Positions 42,761 to 55,045 of a stretch of 64,000 bases of DNA are shown here, piece after piece (the first letter of the stretch is position 1; every line of letters begins with the position of its first letter). A program made the translations under genes and the position numbers. The DNA is taken from the NCBI GenBank assembly GCA_963989385.1, contig OZ022501.1, forward strand, positions 85,916,979 through 85,980,978, in the 5' to 3' direction. The DNA comes from Ctena decussata (lineage: Eukaryota; Mollusca; Bivalvia; Lucinida; Lucinidae). The notes under the pieces were generated by a model. The model was not told where the DNA came from, ran no database searches, and worked only from the letters and a program-made list of their open reading frames with translations.

Positions 42761-42927
42761 TCCAGTGCACATAGCCTTTCAATATCACCGTCCAACATCG
42801 TTCTGATGTGACTGTAGTACTGTTGAAAAAGACGCAAACATGTGCGTCAGGCCGCTAAATTCAAACAGTCTTCTATGCAGAGCCTGTCTTTGCATGAATT
42901 ATACACATCCATTTTACTGTAATTGCT
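42761..42927. other. Unassigned SINE flank
   Basis: May be the body of the preceding SINE; no second copy to compare. Confidence 0.3.
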
Positions 42928-42937
42928 GATGATCTTT

Positions 42938-43180
42938 TATGGGGTGGTGGGTCGGGCGATGGTGCTGGGCGTAACTTTCAGTACCGGGGCGGTCTACTAA
43001 TTTGAATTAGAGTAGGGCAAGGGCCTGGTGTGCTTGCAACAGGTGCGGGTGGCGGTTGTTTGGATATTTTTTCTCTCGCCTATTGTAGCTCTTTTTTTTC
43101 TCTTTCTGTATGGGAGACGGTTCGATATAGACTGAATTACTGTCTCAAAGAGCCGATAAACACGAAACAACCAACCAACC
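42938..43180 (+). mobile_element. SINE-like family F, copy 3 (longest)
   Basis: From GGGGTGGTGGGTCGGGCGAT to an (AACC)n tail ACGAAACAACCAACCAACC. Flanked by GATGATCTTT (42928-42937) and GATGGTCTTT (43181-43190), a 10-bp target duplication with one mismatch. That and the simple-repeat tail support retroposition. No convincing tRNA head, so the promoter class is open. Confidence 0.72.
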
Positions 43181-43190
43181 GATGGTCTTT

Positions 43191-43609
43191 GACCAATGTG
43201 CTACAAAAGAGCTCACTTATTTTATTTTGAACGGAGCCGTAGAATCTGTCAATTGTTGCGACCATTATAAAACAAATAATAGGCAAAATTAAACTACCGA
43301 AAAAGGCAAAGCATACTCATGAGTGTCTTTAGCTAAAGCAAAGGCTTATAAAAGGCAATTTTTAATATTTGCAGATGTTCCCAGTACCTATATGCTTGCA
43401 ACCAGCAGCAAATTATGATACTCATAGGAAGTCGTCCTAATTCCCCATTTATTGCAATATGTACAGCTCTTTTTTGTTCCCCAAGAATACAATTTCAGGG
43501 TCTCTGAAACGTAGAGTGTCTAAAAGATCTGAGGGTCTAAAATACTTCTTATTACTGGCAAATTTATTGTATATTTCTGAGTAATAAATGACTAATATAG
43601 GTTTAATCA
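43191..43609. other. No gene seen
   Basis: Nothing recognised. AATCA immediately before the next element is its target duplication. Confidence 0.3.
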
Positions 43610-44874
43610 CAGAGCTCCAGATAACTTTTTTCAGCAGGAAGTTGCTGAATCCTCACTTTGTGACAAGGGAGTTTTTCTGCAACATCTGGTAGTTTCGTCA
43701 CTCCCAACTTTCTTTCAGAGAGTTTTTTTTGTGTGGTTTGGCTGCCATTAGACAAAGTCAACTTTTTAAAACAGATTTCCAGATAAACAGGAGCATATTC
43801 TAAAGAAGTGCCACAAACCAGAAAAAGTCACAAACTATGATCAGATGCCTCTTGTTATCTGAAACCCTTTAGTTCTGTGAAATCCCTCTAAAAAGAGAAT
43901 GCATTTTTGAAGGAAAGAATCTATTTCCAGAATTTGCTGTTAATAGCCATTTTGAACAGGTATTCAGATCACTAAAAATCATGATAATAGGTGTACAAGG
44001 ATTTTTTCTAATCAAATCAATACTAGCACTAGCAGCACAGACTGCATCATGATCTCAATTCTTCACCTCATCAATTACTGGGTGTAAATACACTTCCGTG
44101 GTTTTGGTTGCCATTTCATGAAGGAGGTACACATGTAACAACCTTAACTGACTCAAGAGAGACTCACCTATTTAGGAAAGCATGGCATTACCCTTTTTCA
44201 GCTCTCTACATACGCTGCATTTAAGTCTTATCGCCTCTTTTTCGTTCAAGACTTCAAGCCATGAAAACGATTTTTTTTCCATTTCTCTTAAGTTTCGTTT
44301 GCGACTGCAACATTTCGTGTTTTTTATTATGTTACGCATGAACTCAGCAGGCCAAGAATAATGGGTTTTAACAGCTCCTCTGATGATACCTCTGGCGGAT
44401 CAGATCGCTGAAAAAAATTAAAAAGCTACTTCTGAACCGAATTTGACTCTGAACCGATTTTGACTCGCTTTTTATGCGAGCAGCCATGATGAAATTGCTG
44501 GAAAAAAATATCGGAGACTGTGTCTCAAGCCATTACGTGTAAAATGTAGCAGTCTGTCTATTTGCTTTGTAACCCGTGAATAACGCCAAAACATGGACTA
44601 GGTCACCCAATTTTAGTCCGGTTATGTACTATTTTTTTCAGATATATAGTTACCCGTCTGCCGGATATTGAATTACGTCACATGGCACTTTCTGCACCGA
44701 ACTGTCGCATTAATCGCGTGTAAAGCTTGCGAATAAGTTAGGCAGTTATTCGTTCAAGCATTTCACGCAGGCATACCCATAAGGGCATGCGCAAGACGCT
44801 TCCGTTTCACGAACGATGCAATGCGTTTTTACCCATTTTCCATGCGTCAAAAACGCCCTTTATCCGGAGCTCTG
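43610..44874. mobile_element. Non-autonomous DNA transposon, hAT5-like
   Basis: Ends CAGAGCTCCAGATAA and TTATCCGGAGCTCTG (14 of 15 matched as inverted repeats). AATCA lies directly outside both ends (43605-43609, 44875-44879). CAG-type ends with 5-bp duplication fit the hAT5 group best, from general knowledge. 1265 bp with no transposase frame. Another copy of the left end lies at 534. Confidence 0.75.
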
Positions 44875-44879
44875 AATCA

Positions 44880-46310
44880 GCTGTTAAACAAATCAAAACC
44901 GTGCTAGGGGCTGAGCTTGCTATGGTCATGCTAATTTAGAAACACACGCCAACATATAATCTATTACAAAATAAATTCTGAAAACCAGGAACATGCCAAG
45001 GAATAATAAACAAGCAGGCTCGGTTTACTTAAAGTACAAGCCGGAGCTCATGTTGGCATATGCGACAAGCGGTTTAATCCAGTATTTGATTTATTTAGCC
45101 ATATTCATAACATAAAAATGGGCAGTACCTAAACTTCATTGACGTACTGTTTCTCAGTCTCGAAGTGTAATTATCATGAATCCTTGTGCTGCCTCGAGTG
45201 CGCCACCTGCAGTCATATAAGCTTACGGTTGGGGGTGGACGGTAACTCTGACGTTAGATGCTGAAGGGGGCGATTTTTGTTTTTGTATATAAAATATCTC
45301 ATTAGCTAGAGTATCCTGAAGCAAAGTACAAAAGTATGTTGACAAAACGTCATTCATAGCCCCTCAGCCTATGACAAGTAACAGGTCAATTCTATATATA
45401 GACAAAGATTGTCAGTCGATTATGTCTTAATGTAATATGGACATTTACATTAGGCAATTATGTAACACTTACGATTAATTATCTTGGAATTATTATAGCA
45501 TGTATATTGAATGAAATATGTCATGCAGATAGCAGCGAAGATGTATGTTACGACTGTCAATCAAAATAACATCATAAGAAAAGATATAAACAACGGTTTA
45601 ACAGTGTTGATGATAACCACTGACATTTATATCAATTCAATGTATTTTTTGTGCAAGATTTTTTATATATAAAATATTCGATACTACCCTACTCTCCCAT
45701 GCCATCCACAAATACTACCGTTGTCACCGCAGCGTCATGATAGCGGAAATCTTGAACTTTTTGTCGTGGATGAAAACGCAGCTATTTAATGAAATATTGT
45801 TTCAAATTATTTGTATTAATTAAAATTAAATTAATATTATGATGAATGACCTGCGTCTCAATTAAAATGGCAATATAAACAATTTAGAGCACACTAATGT
45901 GACTGTCGATATATATATTCAATTTTATGGAGAATATCACGAGTATAGTGAGCGTGATCTCCCGATTTAGGTTACATTTCCTTTCCATGACGTCGGAATT
46001 CTGAAAAATATCAATAAAAATCAATTAAATGACAAATATCTGAGTTAATAAATACATGTAACACTAAGAATGTCAAGGTTAGGAAACGCCAATGTCAAAA
46101 TCAGGAAATCGTGAAGTAATTAGCATCTGTCTGTAGAATAAAATGATATGAAATTAAATACCTAAACAGGAATCTTCAAGCTTTTCATGCCCTGTCAAGA
46201 TTGTGACCGTGAGCTGACTGGATGGACACAAAATTCAATTATGTCTTTGGGTTTGCTTTTTCGAGGTTTAAGAAGACAATAATTTAAAATTAAAACGCAT
46301 TAATTTGAAA
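44880..46310. other. No gene or repeat boundary seen
   Basis: One of the longest stretches without a recognised repeat. No open frame above chance length. It may be single-copy DNA. Confidence 0.4.
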
Positions 46311-46316
46311 TTAGAG

Positions 46317-46360
46317 GGCACACACACGCACGCACGCACGCACACACACACACACACAAC
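46317..46360. repeat. (CA)n/(GCAC)n microsatellite
   Basis: GGCACACACACGCACGCACG followed by (CA)n. Confidence 0.95.
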
Positions 46361-46807
46361 GACATAGGTCAAGATATCAAACAAACGAAAACATATTAAG
46401 CTTTGAGTTTACAACTCACCAAGGAACGCATGTAAGGTACTGATTTTCGTGATGTACGTATTCTCGTCAGACCAATATCACAGGATGCAGAGCTATAAAC
46501 TCAGCATTTAGCTGCCAAAGGCAAAATACCACGAATCCTAGAAACAGAAACTTTACCAGGCATAAAGCCATACTTAAATCTCTAAATCTGAAAATAATAT
46601 TGTACATGTAATCGTGTTTTCCACTGCGTTTTTTTCTGTATTGTAAACGTAAGCGACTATCTTACACTTTGCACATGTCTGATAGTGTTCAAAAAGTTTC
46701 TTGTCGATTTGGATGCCAGTATTATTGCGGGCACAAGTGTATTTTCTTTCGATTAAATCACATATACGCACTCTTCATTGCGTTTGCCTACATCTACACC
46801 TGTTTTT
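46361..46807. other. No gene seen
   Basis: A 65-codon minus-strand frame (46574-46771) has several Cys residues but no recognisable motif; not called. Confidence 0.3.
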
Positions 46808-48649
46808 AGCTCACCTGAGCACGAAGTGCTCAAGGTGAGGTATTGTGATCGGTCTTTGTCCGTCGTCCGGCGTCCGGCGTCAACTTTTGCTTTAAACGAC
46901 TTCTTTTCCAAAACTGCTGGACGGATTTCAAAATAATTTCACAGAAATGTTCCTTGGGGGACTCTCTACCAAAATTGCTCAAATGGTTCCGCTCCGCTGA
47001 ACAATATGGCCGCCAGAGCTAAAAATAGAAAAAACCTTTAAACAACTTCTCCTCCAAAACTTTGGGTAGATTTTGAAATACTTTCACAGAAATGTTCCTT
47101 AGGAGACCCTCTACCAAAATTGCTCAAACGGTTCCGCTCCACAGAACAATATGGCCGCCAGAGCTAAAAATAGAAAAACCTTTAAACGACTTCTCCTCCA
47201 AAACTGCATGGGCCGATTTTGAAATAATTTCACAGAAATGTTCCTTAGGAGACCCTCTACCAAAATTGCTCAAATGGTTCCGCTCTGCTGAACAAAAATG
47301 GCCGCCAGAGCTAAAAATAGAAAAAACCTTTAAACAACTTCTCCTCCAAAATTGCTGGGCCGATTTTGAAATAATTTCACTGAATTGTTCCTTAGGAGAC
47401 CCTCTACCAAAATAGCTCAAACTGTTCCGCTCAGCTGAACAAAATGGCCGCCAGAGCTGAAAATAGAAAACCCTTTAAACTACTTCTCCTCCAAAACTGA
47501 AGGGCCGATTTTGAAATAATTTCACAGAAATGTTCCTAAGGAGACCCTCTACCAAAATTGCTCAAACAGTTCTCCTACGCTGACCCTCTACCAAAATTGC
47601 TCAAACAGTTCTCCTACGCTGAACAATATGGCCACCAGAGCTAAAAATATAAAAAGCTTTAAAATTCATCGTCTCTGAAGCCAATGGCTTGATTTAAAAA
47701 AAAAAATTCACAGAAACGTTTTACTCATGGCCTTGGACAAAAATTGCTAAAACAGTTCCACTCAGTGAACAAAATGGCCGCCAGAGCTAAAAATAGAAAT
47801 AAATCTTAGAATGACACAGAGGGCACAGTTATGATCCAATCATCATGAAACTTTGTCAGATGTTCATCTAAATGAAACCTAGACCTTCTTTGAAACTGGG
47901 TCATGTGGGGTCAAAAACTAGGTCACTGGATCAAATTTTAGAAAAACCTTGTGCTTACTCTAGAGGGCACAGTTATGATCCAATATTCATGAAACTTTGT
48001 CAGAATGTTAATGTATAAAAAATCTAGGCCAAATTTGAATCTGAGTCTTGTGGGGTCAAAAACTAGGTCACTAGGTCAAATCTTAGAAAACCCTTGTGTA
48101 CACTCTAGAGGGCACAGTTATGATCCAATCTATGTGAAACATTGTCAGAATGTTTATTCATGAAATCTATACCAGATTTGAAACTGGGCCATGTCAGGTC
48201 AAAAACTAGGTCACTAGGTCAGTTCTTAGAAAAACAGTGTGAACACTTTAGAGGACGCAGTTTTGTTCTAATCTTCATGAGACTTTGTCAGAATGTTTGT
48301 CTCCAACAAATCTGGACCAAGGGTGCAACTTGGTCATGTTGGGTCAAATAGGAGGTCACTAGGTTAAACCTTAGAAAAACATTGTGTACACTCTAGAGGG
48401 CACAGTTTTGATAACTTTGCCAGAATTTTCATATCCAAGAAATCTAGACCAGGTTTGAAACTGGGTCATGTGGGGTCAAAATCTAGGTCATTAGGTTAAA
48501 TCTTATGAAAACCTCAGGTGCACAATAAAGGGTTCATTTTCCATTTAATCTTTGTGAAGCTCTGTCTGTCGGTCATATGGATGCCATTGAGGTTAAGTTC
48601 ACAGGATACTCAGGTGAGCGATACAGGGCCATCATGGCCCTCTTGTTTT
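46808..48649 (+). mobile_element. Modular 'AGCTCACC' element, copy 4 (two module types)
   Basis: 5' hairpin AGCTCACCTGAGCAC-gaa-GTGCTCAAGGTGAG (one bulge), GTCCGTCGTCCGGCGTCCGG leader, then about six ~146-bp modules (CTTCTCCTCCAAAACTGC, GGCCGATTTTGAAATAATTT, GACCCTCTACCAAAATTGCT, ATGGCCGCCAGAGCTAAAAA). These are followed by about five ~145-bp modules of another kind (TAGAGGGCACAGTTATGATC, GAAACTTTGTCAGAATGTT, AAAAACTAGGTCACTAGGTC). It ends CAGGTGAGCGATACAGGGCC, hairpin AGGGCCATCATGGCCCT (48625-48641), CTTGTTTT. The ends are those of copies 1 and 3 while the cores differ. Confidence 0.8.
47543..47621. repeat. 39-bp tandem duplication in the array
   Basis: GACCCTCTACCAAAATTGCT-CAAACAGTTCTCCTACGCT is present twice in direct succession, breaking the ~146-bp period. 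Confidence 0.85.
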
Positions 48650-49025
48650 AAATTTTGAGTTTCATTGTATATTATTTCATTCGTCAACTCGTTATTGAAG
48701 GTGATAACATTTATTTGTTATTATTATTTTTTTAGATTAACATAACTAAATCTTGCTCAAGTCGAGTACGATTATATTATGGCCTTGATATATTCGCATT
48801 GGGGAGACTGATCTGAAACTTTAACTTCTGAAGAAGACGAGAATATTAGAGATTATGTTTTCTACCGTTATCTGTATTATTTTGTACACTAGTACCTACA
48901 TAAGAGCGACATTTTGTGAAATTATTATTTCATATTTCCAGATTGTGCCTATAATAACACTTTAGCTTATTCTTGACGACAGAGAATTATTTAGTAAACT
49001 GGAGTAATAAACAAATTTTCGTGTA
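48650..49025. other. No gene seen
   Basis: AT-rich spacer between two modular arrays. Confidence 0.3.
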
Positions 49026-49975
49026 TTGCACAACCTGCAGGTTTGCACAGTGACTATAATCACTGTGTGAGTCCGTCCGTCCGTCCGTTATCAGTTAGCG
49101 AAAACCGTTATCAGTTAGCGAAAACGCTTCTAACGCTTGAACCTCATGGGATATTTTGACAAAATTTTGCATACTTATACTTGTTAACATTGTCGAACGA
49201 CTCGCAAGCATAACAACCTTATTTGATGGACGAGGCTTTGCTGAGCACAAGTTGAAAATTTACGGCCAACTACTGAAAATGCTCATAACTCTTGAACACC
49301 GTGGTAAATATGGTGCAAATTTTGTATGCTTATAAATGTATTTTAACATAGTCCAGCCACCGGCATGCAAAACAGTGACGAGGCTTCACCGAGCATCAGT
49401 TTGGCCGGTCGAGTTCTTTTATTGAAAATGCTCATAACTCTTGGACCGCTTGGTGTATATATTTGCTTCAAATTTTGCATACTTATGTAATTTAACATTT
49501 CCCAGCCACTGGTATGCAAAACTTCTTATTGCACAACCCGCAGGTTTGCACTATAATCACTGTGTGAGTCCGTCCGTTATCAGTTAGCGAAAACGCTTAT
49601 AACTCTTGAACCGCATTCTCTACTTTGATAAAATTTTGCATACTTATACATGTCAACATTATCTAACGACTCGCAAGCATAACCGTCTTTTTTGATGCAC
49701 AAGTTGAAAATTTACGGTCAAGTAGTGAAAATGCTCATAACTCTTGAACCCCGTGGTATATATGGTTCCAATTTTGTATACTTATGTATTTTAACAATGT
49801 CCAGCCACCGGCATGCAAAACGGTGACGAAAGTCTTAACAGTATTGCACGACCCACAGGTGTGCACTTTAATCGCTGTGCAAGTCCATCAGTCTGTTTGT
49901 CCTTCCGCTGTAGTCAGTGAGTGAAATTGCTCATAACTCTAAACCACACGGTGTAGTTTGATAAAAATATACATC
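49026..49975 (+). mobile_element. Modular family H, three partial units
   Basis: The leader ATTGCACAACCxGCAGGTTTGCAC, ATAATCACTGTGTGAGTCCG, (TCCG)n, TTATCAGTTAGCGAAAAC occurs at 49026, about 49532 and (diverged) about 49841. Each is followed by ~150-bp modules with CTCATAACTCTTGAACC, AAATTTTGCATACTTAT and ACGACTCGCAAGCATAAC. No hairpin tail found. Same general design as families G and AGCTCACC but different sequence. Confidence 0.7.
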
Positions 49976-50721
49976 ATTCTACAAGAAATGACCAAGTACA
50001 TTTCCATACATTCCTTCTGGAACCAGAAACTGATTATTCTACATTCACCACAGTTTGTGCACATTACCATCAGTTGATTGGATAATATTTTATGGTTGTG
50101 ATCTCCAGACAGCTTTGGCTTAACTAAATAAGCTTAATATCTTACGTAAAAGTATGTGTAGGAATATGTTGTCATTTAATTTATTAAGTTCTGAAATATT
50201 TTAAGTTTGGTATTTTGACAAAGTTATCGGTGTTAGTATTAGCAACACTGGGCTCGTAATAACTTATTTTTTTATATCATAATTCTAAGTTCACCAACTT
50301 CTGTACACATTATAGTAATTGATTATTGTATGATGGATGATTGCGCTACACAGTTGTACAATTTGCTGAGCATGTGAGCCACTGTAGGCAGGGACAGACC
50401 AAACCACTATGTTTCGCAAGCTTTGTAAACTGTGATACATCTAAATATTCGTATCCAAATGTTCTTGTAACAGCTCACAAACATTTTCGTAGACAAAATT
50501 AGAAAACTGTTTACACTTTTTTCTACAAACCTAAGAACATAATAAATTGCACTTATACCTTTTGAGCTTCGCTTGATATGTGCCATCCGCATCTCAGTCG
50601 GTAGTGTTGTGGAGACCGCGGTAGCAGGTCACGCTTGTCTGGACATTGGTTCCGCCACGTGTACATTTACCTGTGTCGCCGGTCCCCAATTGTCATGTTC
50701 ACTTTTGCCGCCCTTTCCAGA
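49976..50721. other. No gene seen
   Basis: AT-rich, no motif. Confidence 0.3.
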
Positions 50722-50782
50722 AGGATCAACTCTAGAGGAAAAAACTTTGCTTTCCTATGAAAATTTCTGTCCTTTAAGAGCT
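50722..50782. repeat. Hairpin repeat family D fragment
   Basis: AGGATCAACTCTAGAGGAAA, TTTCTGTCCTTTAAGAGCTG. It directly abuts the next MITE, which may have inserted into it. Confidence 0.45.
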
Positions 50783-51002
50783 GGGGCCGTATTCATGAAA
50801 TGACTTAAGTGGTTGCTATGCTGTTGCTAAGGCTAAATTTCTTTGAAGGAGATTCCCTACAACTATGAAATTTGGTCTGGAGGAACAGTCTTACAAAGAC
50901 TGTTCCTCCAGACCAAATTTCATATTTGTAGGGAATCTCCTTTATAGATATTTAGCCTTAGCAACCGCATAGCAACCACTTGTGGCTTTATGAATACGGC
51001 CC
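50783..51002. mobile_element. MITE family B, copy 2
   Basis: GGGGCCGTATTCATGAAATG ... TTTATGAATACGGCCC; best central hairpin of the family: GTCTGGAGGAACAGTCTT-ac-AAAGACTGTTCCTCCAGAC. CTG lies before and CAG across the right end. Confidence 0.88.
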
Positions 51003-51004
51003 AG

Positions 51005-51240
51005 AATCATTTTGCAAGGGCTTCGTTGCTTAGGAAAGCAAACAGAAAATCACAAAAGTTGTCTCCATTTACACTTGAAAAATTGTGATGGATGGAAGAC
51101 TTGTGATTTTAAATCATTTTCAACAATATTGCAGTCATATCAGGACGACGGATGGGTGATAATGAAAGGTTGTGCGCTAGATCAGCAGGCCAGCGCTTAA
51201 CCCACTGAGCTACCGGGGCTTCCGTAAAAATTGTGGACGA
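51005..51240 (-). mobile_element. tRNA-derived SINE family with CCCCGG head, copy 3
   Basis: Minus strand head GGAAGCCCCGGTAGCTCAGT-GGGTTAAGCGCTGGCCTGCT (A box good, B box lost), body with GGTGATAATGAAAGG and GATGGAAGACTTGTGATTTT, then GCAAACAGAAAATCACAAAA. Confidence 0.6.
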
Positions 51241-52899
51241 ACGTTTCTAGCAGCCATAGTGGAGCCAGTTCTTTAATTTTGAAGGTTTTTGTAGTCTAGC
51301 AAAGCAAACAAGATTTCCCAAAAGATAGTAAAAGAGCAGAAGGCATGGCGGATACCGATACATGATAAATCGATTTTCTGCATAGAACCTAAGCTCTGTC
51401 TAAAGCACCTGTCCAAACACCAAGTGAACTTAAAACTACAAAATAAGCAAAGGAAAAACATCAGCACAAAGCTCAACTTAAGCAGTGTTTTAAGGATATT
51501 TTTAAATTAAAGTGTCTTATTTCTCATTTAAAACATACATTCTGACTCCTCATTAATGAGGGATCACAGCATATGATTATACTAGAATTATCCCAAATTA
51601 TCTCTGTTAGCTCTTCATTCATTGCCATTCATTTTTATCAAACATATCTTGCGCTTGTCCAGATTCATATATGAACGTCAACAAGGGAAAAGCTAGTCTA
51701 AGAGCAGATACTTCTACAAAAGTATACTTCTACAATATATTTCTTAGTGTTGTGTCCTTGATGTTCTAATGATGATATAATATTTATGAGCTAAGTGTGT
51801 ATTAATTCATACTTATTTTTAAACTCACGTTTTACCACACACACACATTATCTTTAGCCTTGATCAAATTTGATTGAAACTCCTGAGACAAATAAATAGG
51901 TGTATGTCGCTATGACTTGACATATTGCCTAATTACGGTATAAAACGAAATAGTTTCTTTTTCATTTTCATTAAAAATATGTAGTGGTGCATACAAATTC
52001 TAAGAAGCAGTACATTATTAAAAAACGAAATACTCAGTTGTCTAACATTGGCGGGTCTACACAGCGACAAATGTTGCAAAATACATGTGTTATGCAACTA
52101 GATTGGTTGTTTTTACTTTTAGTCTTTTTGCGTGCAACAGATTTGTGTCAGGAAACTTATGGTTTTGGGGCGTTTAGACGGTGACACACGTTGTATGACA
52201 CGTCATGACACGTGTCATGCAACATGTCTTGCCGTGTAAGCCTATTTTAAGACTTTCCTTATATGAATCTATTTCGAGCAACTTTCTACATGTGCTAATT
52301 ACAGGTACACGTAGACCCCAACGTGTCCTGACGTCAAACTGACGTTGTGATAACACGAGCGAGTTGATTAGGCGTCATCACGCTCGAATTATGAACACCT
52401 TGGATTAAAGCTGTTCAACACAACAAAAAGAGGCACTTCTTACAATCTGAACAAATAGTCACATATTAACTTATATGAAGCATAAAAGGCTTAAAATAAA
52501 GTCGAAATAAAATAATTTGAGTTTTACGTTTCGACATTGACCGGGCGAGCTTTTAACTTTTCCAACCCGCGCCATCACCAGACGAAGGTAAAAAAATCGA
52601 TTCATAATATTTACCATCCTGTTACAGGGATTCCATGTTTCCAGAAAATTTGACGGCATCAAGATTAGCCCCACGCAGATAGTGTGAAACTTTTAGATAT
52701 TAGAGCATAAAATCTTAACACACGTAGAACGGATGTTGTTTATGTTGCTGTTTCGGGTTTACGGCCCTTTAAGACAATATTTCAGCCTATATCGGGCACA
52801 TAGAAAAGGAACAATTTTCTTTTAAATTGCAGTAAAACATCTATGAGATGCATATGGAATGGAAAACAGTGCAGAACCTGGGTAGTTTGATATGGGCCT
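51241..52899. other. No gene seen
   Basis: A small imperfect palindrome at 52168-52225 (GACACGTCATGACACGTGTC within ATGACACG/CGTGTCAT repeats). CCGATATxG-type MITE ends not found. Open frames lack motifs. Confidence 0.35.
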
Positions 52900-53167
52900 G
52901 GGGCCGTATTCATAAAACGACTTAAGTGGTTGCTATGCTGTTGCTATGGCTAAATTTCTTTGAAGGAGATTCCCTACAACTATGAAATAATTTGCTCTGG
53001 AGGATTACAAAGACTGTTCCTCCAGACCAAATTTCATAGTTGAAATAATTTGCTCTGGAGGAACAGTCCCTCCAGACCAAATTTCATAGTTGTAGGGAAT
53101 CTCCTTTAAAGATATTTAGCCTTAGCAACAGCATAGCAACGACTTAAGTGGCTTTATGTATACGGCC
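52900..53167. mobile_element. MITE family B, copy 3 (internal duplication)
   Basis: GGGGCCGTATTCATAAAACG at the left, CTTTATGTATACGGCC at the right. The centre is expanded: the GCTCTGGAGGA...CCTCCAGACCAAATTTCATA block is present twice, giving 268 bp against about 221 in sister copies. Confidence 0.85.
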
Positions 53168-54468
53168 ACAGCACATCTTGCTCCACCCATTCTGACACAA
53201 AACTTAGACTATTACGATGAAAGTACCAGATGATCTATAGACACCTACTGGGGCCTACCAAACAGCTAAATGAGGGTAACATTAAAAGTGTTTTTTTTTT
53301 CGTTTATTTTATTTTTTTTTGTTTTTGTTTTCGTTTTAATATGCCATTTTTGGTTTTCGTGCGTTTAGGCTTACGTATAAACTAAACTAAACGGCAAAAA
53401 TAATTATTTATTTGATTAAGAGACATATAGACTAAACAAAAGTGAACAGCCACAAAACGTTTACAGAATTTAATGATGTTGAGGAAGGATTTCCACTAAA
53501 GTTAAACTTTGGATTACACTTCTAACACTGCGTAGTTGCCTACTTGACAACGTATCATGTCTGATAACTGTATTAAACTTTCCAGACGCCATTGCACGTC
53601 CTTGCAGGCTGTTTTTTGATAAGGTAAAGGCCATTTTTTAGAAATTTAAAGAAATCAACATTTTAATAGCGTATATATGTGAAAAAAAGTTGACCAGTTG
53701 TAGACGAATGGCATTTCGTACCGACTAATTAAATAGATCAAAGCGACAAATAAAATTGATTAAAATGTCGATTAGTCGTAAACCTTTAATTATGCATCAT
53801 TCTTTCAATCACAGAACAGATTGATTTGTTGTTTACTAATCATGAAAACAAACATAGCATTATCAGATACTTAAACAAATATGAATGCATTTTGTTTTTG
53901 GCTTCTTTTTCGTTTGTTTGCACGAAATGCTGTTTGTTTTACAGACATCTTACAAATGTCATTTAGAAAGCAGAACCACTGTCGGTATAGATTTTTTAGA
54001 ATACGGTATTTGTTTTCGTTGAGGCTGTGCTCAACTAGTGCTATTGAGTGTCTGTCTTCATATTTCTTACTCGCATTTTGTATCGCATTTTGTGCTTTCC
54101 GACTCTTCATAGCGAAATCTAAAACAATTTCATAATAGCTGACAGACAAATCTTTTCAGTAGGATTTATTGTTCTGAACCAAATGCATATATATAACTGC
54201 ATGAAAAAGTCATAAATAGTTCCAATCTATGGGATTTTAATGCTTTATCCCATTTGCATCTCAGTAATATTCATGAGTTATCACTGACACAGTGAACATT
54301 GCCTATCTTTTTACTTTACCATGTTTACACTAATGGTTCATATTAAAATCTAAAAGTCAGTTTAAAATATGAAGTTGCATCAACTGCACTTTATGTAATA
54401 GCGATTTCCGCCTTTTTACTCAGGGAAAAAAATCGACAATTTCCAATTGGACGATGCAAAATTAAACT
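53168..54468. other. No gene seen
   Basis: T-rich runs at 53291-53335. Overlapping frames on both strands at 53871-54149 have no motif. Confidence 0.35.
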
Positions 54469-54551
54469 GCTCTTTCTGACAAGATTTTGAATGCGGAGAC
54501 ATTAGAGAAAACAAATAATGTTTTAACATTCAAAATCTTGTCAGAAAGAGC
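54469..54551. repeat. Perfect 25-bp inverted repeat
   Basis: Arms 54469-54493 and 54527-54551 (GCTCTTTCTGACAAGATTTT... and complement), 33-base spacer. Single occurrence in the window. Confidence 0.85.
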
Positions 54552-54809
54552 GCTTATTTTGTCGTGGCGCGACTCATATAATTATTAATGCAAGCAGATG
54601 CACGCACATTTCATTCGGTTTGTATTGAAAGTAAGGCAAGCCAGAATCTTAATATCCTGTAATTGTTTTTTTTTTCTTCTGAGTATACACTAACAATTCA
54701 ATAATGTTTCACAAGACGACTATTAAAAATAACCTTGATCCCAGTGACGCTATAAGACAGCTAAAATGAATGACTTTTAGAAATATATCAGTTTATGACA
54801 ACAATAACT

Positions 54810-55045
54810 GAGCCGCGACACGACAAAACCAACAATGTGGTTGTGCGCCCATCCCAGACTCAGATCAGCCTGGGCATCCACCCAGTCTGATCAGACCCTT
54901 TGCTAAGCGCTTAAATTGTAGCTAAGGGTCTAAGCTACCTTCAAGCGGACAGTTAAGACTCTGATCAGACTGGGCGGATGCCCAGGCTGATCTGAGTCTG
55001 GGCTGGACGCACGATCACATTGTTGGTTTTCTCGCGTCGCGGCTC
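54810..55045. mobile_element. MITE family A, copy 5
   Basis: GAGCCGCGACACGACAAAAC / GTTTTCTCGCGTCGCGGCTC. Flanks AACT and AATT, a 4-bp duplication with one change. Confidence 0.88.

Noticed and set aside
49026..49975. Whether family H is another AGCTCACC element
   Set aside because: Same design but none of the end hairpins or module words match; kept as a separate family.
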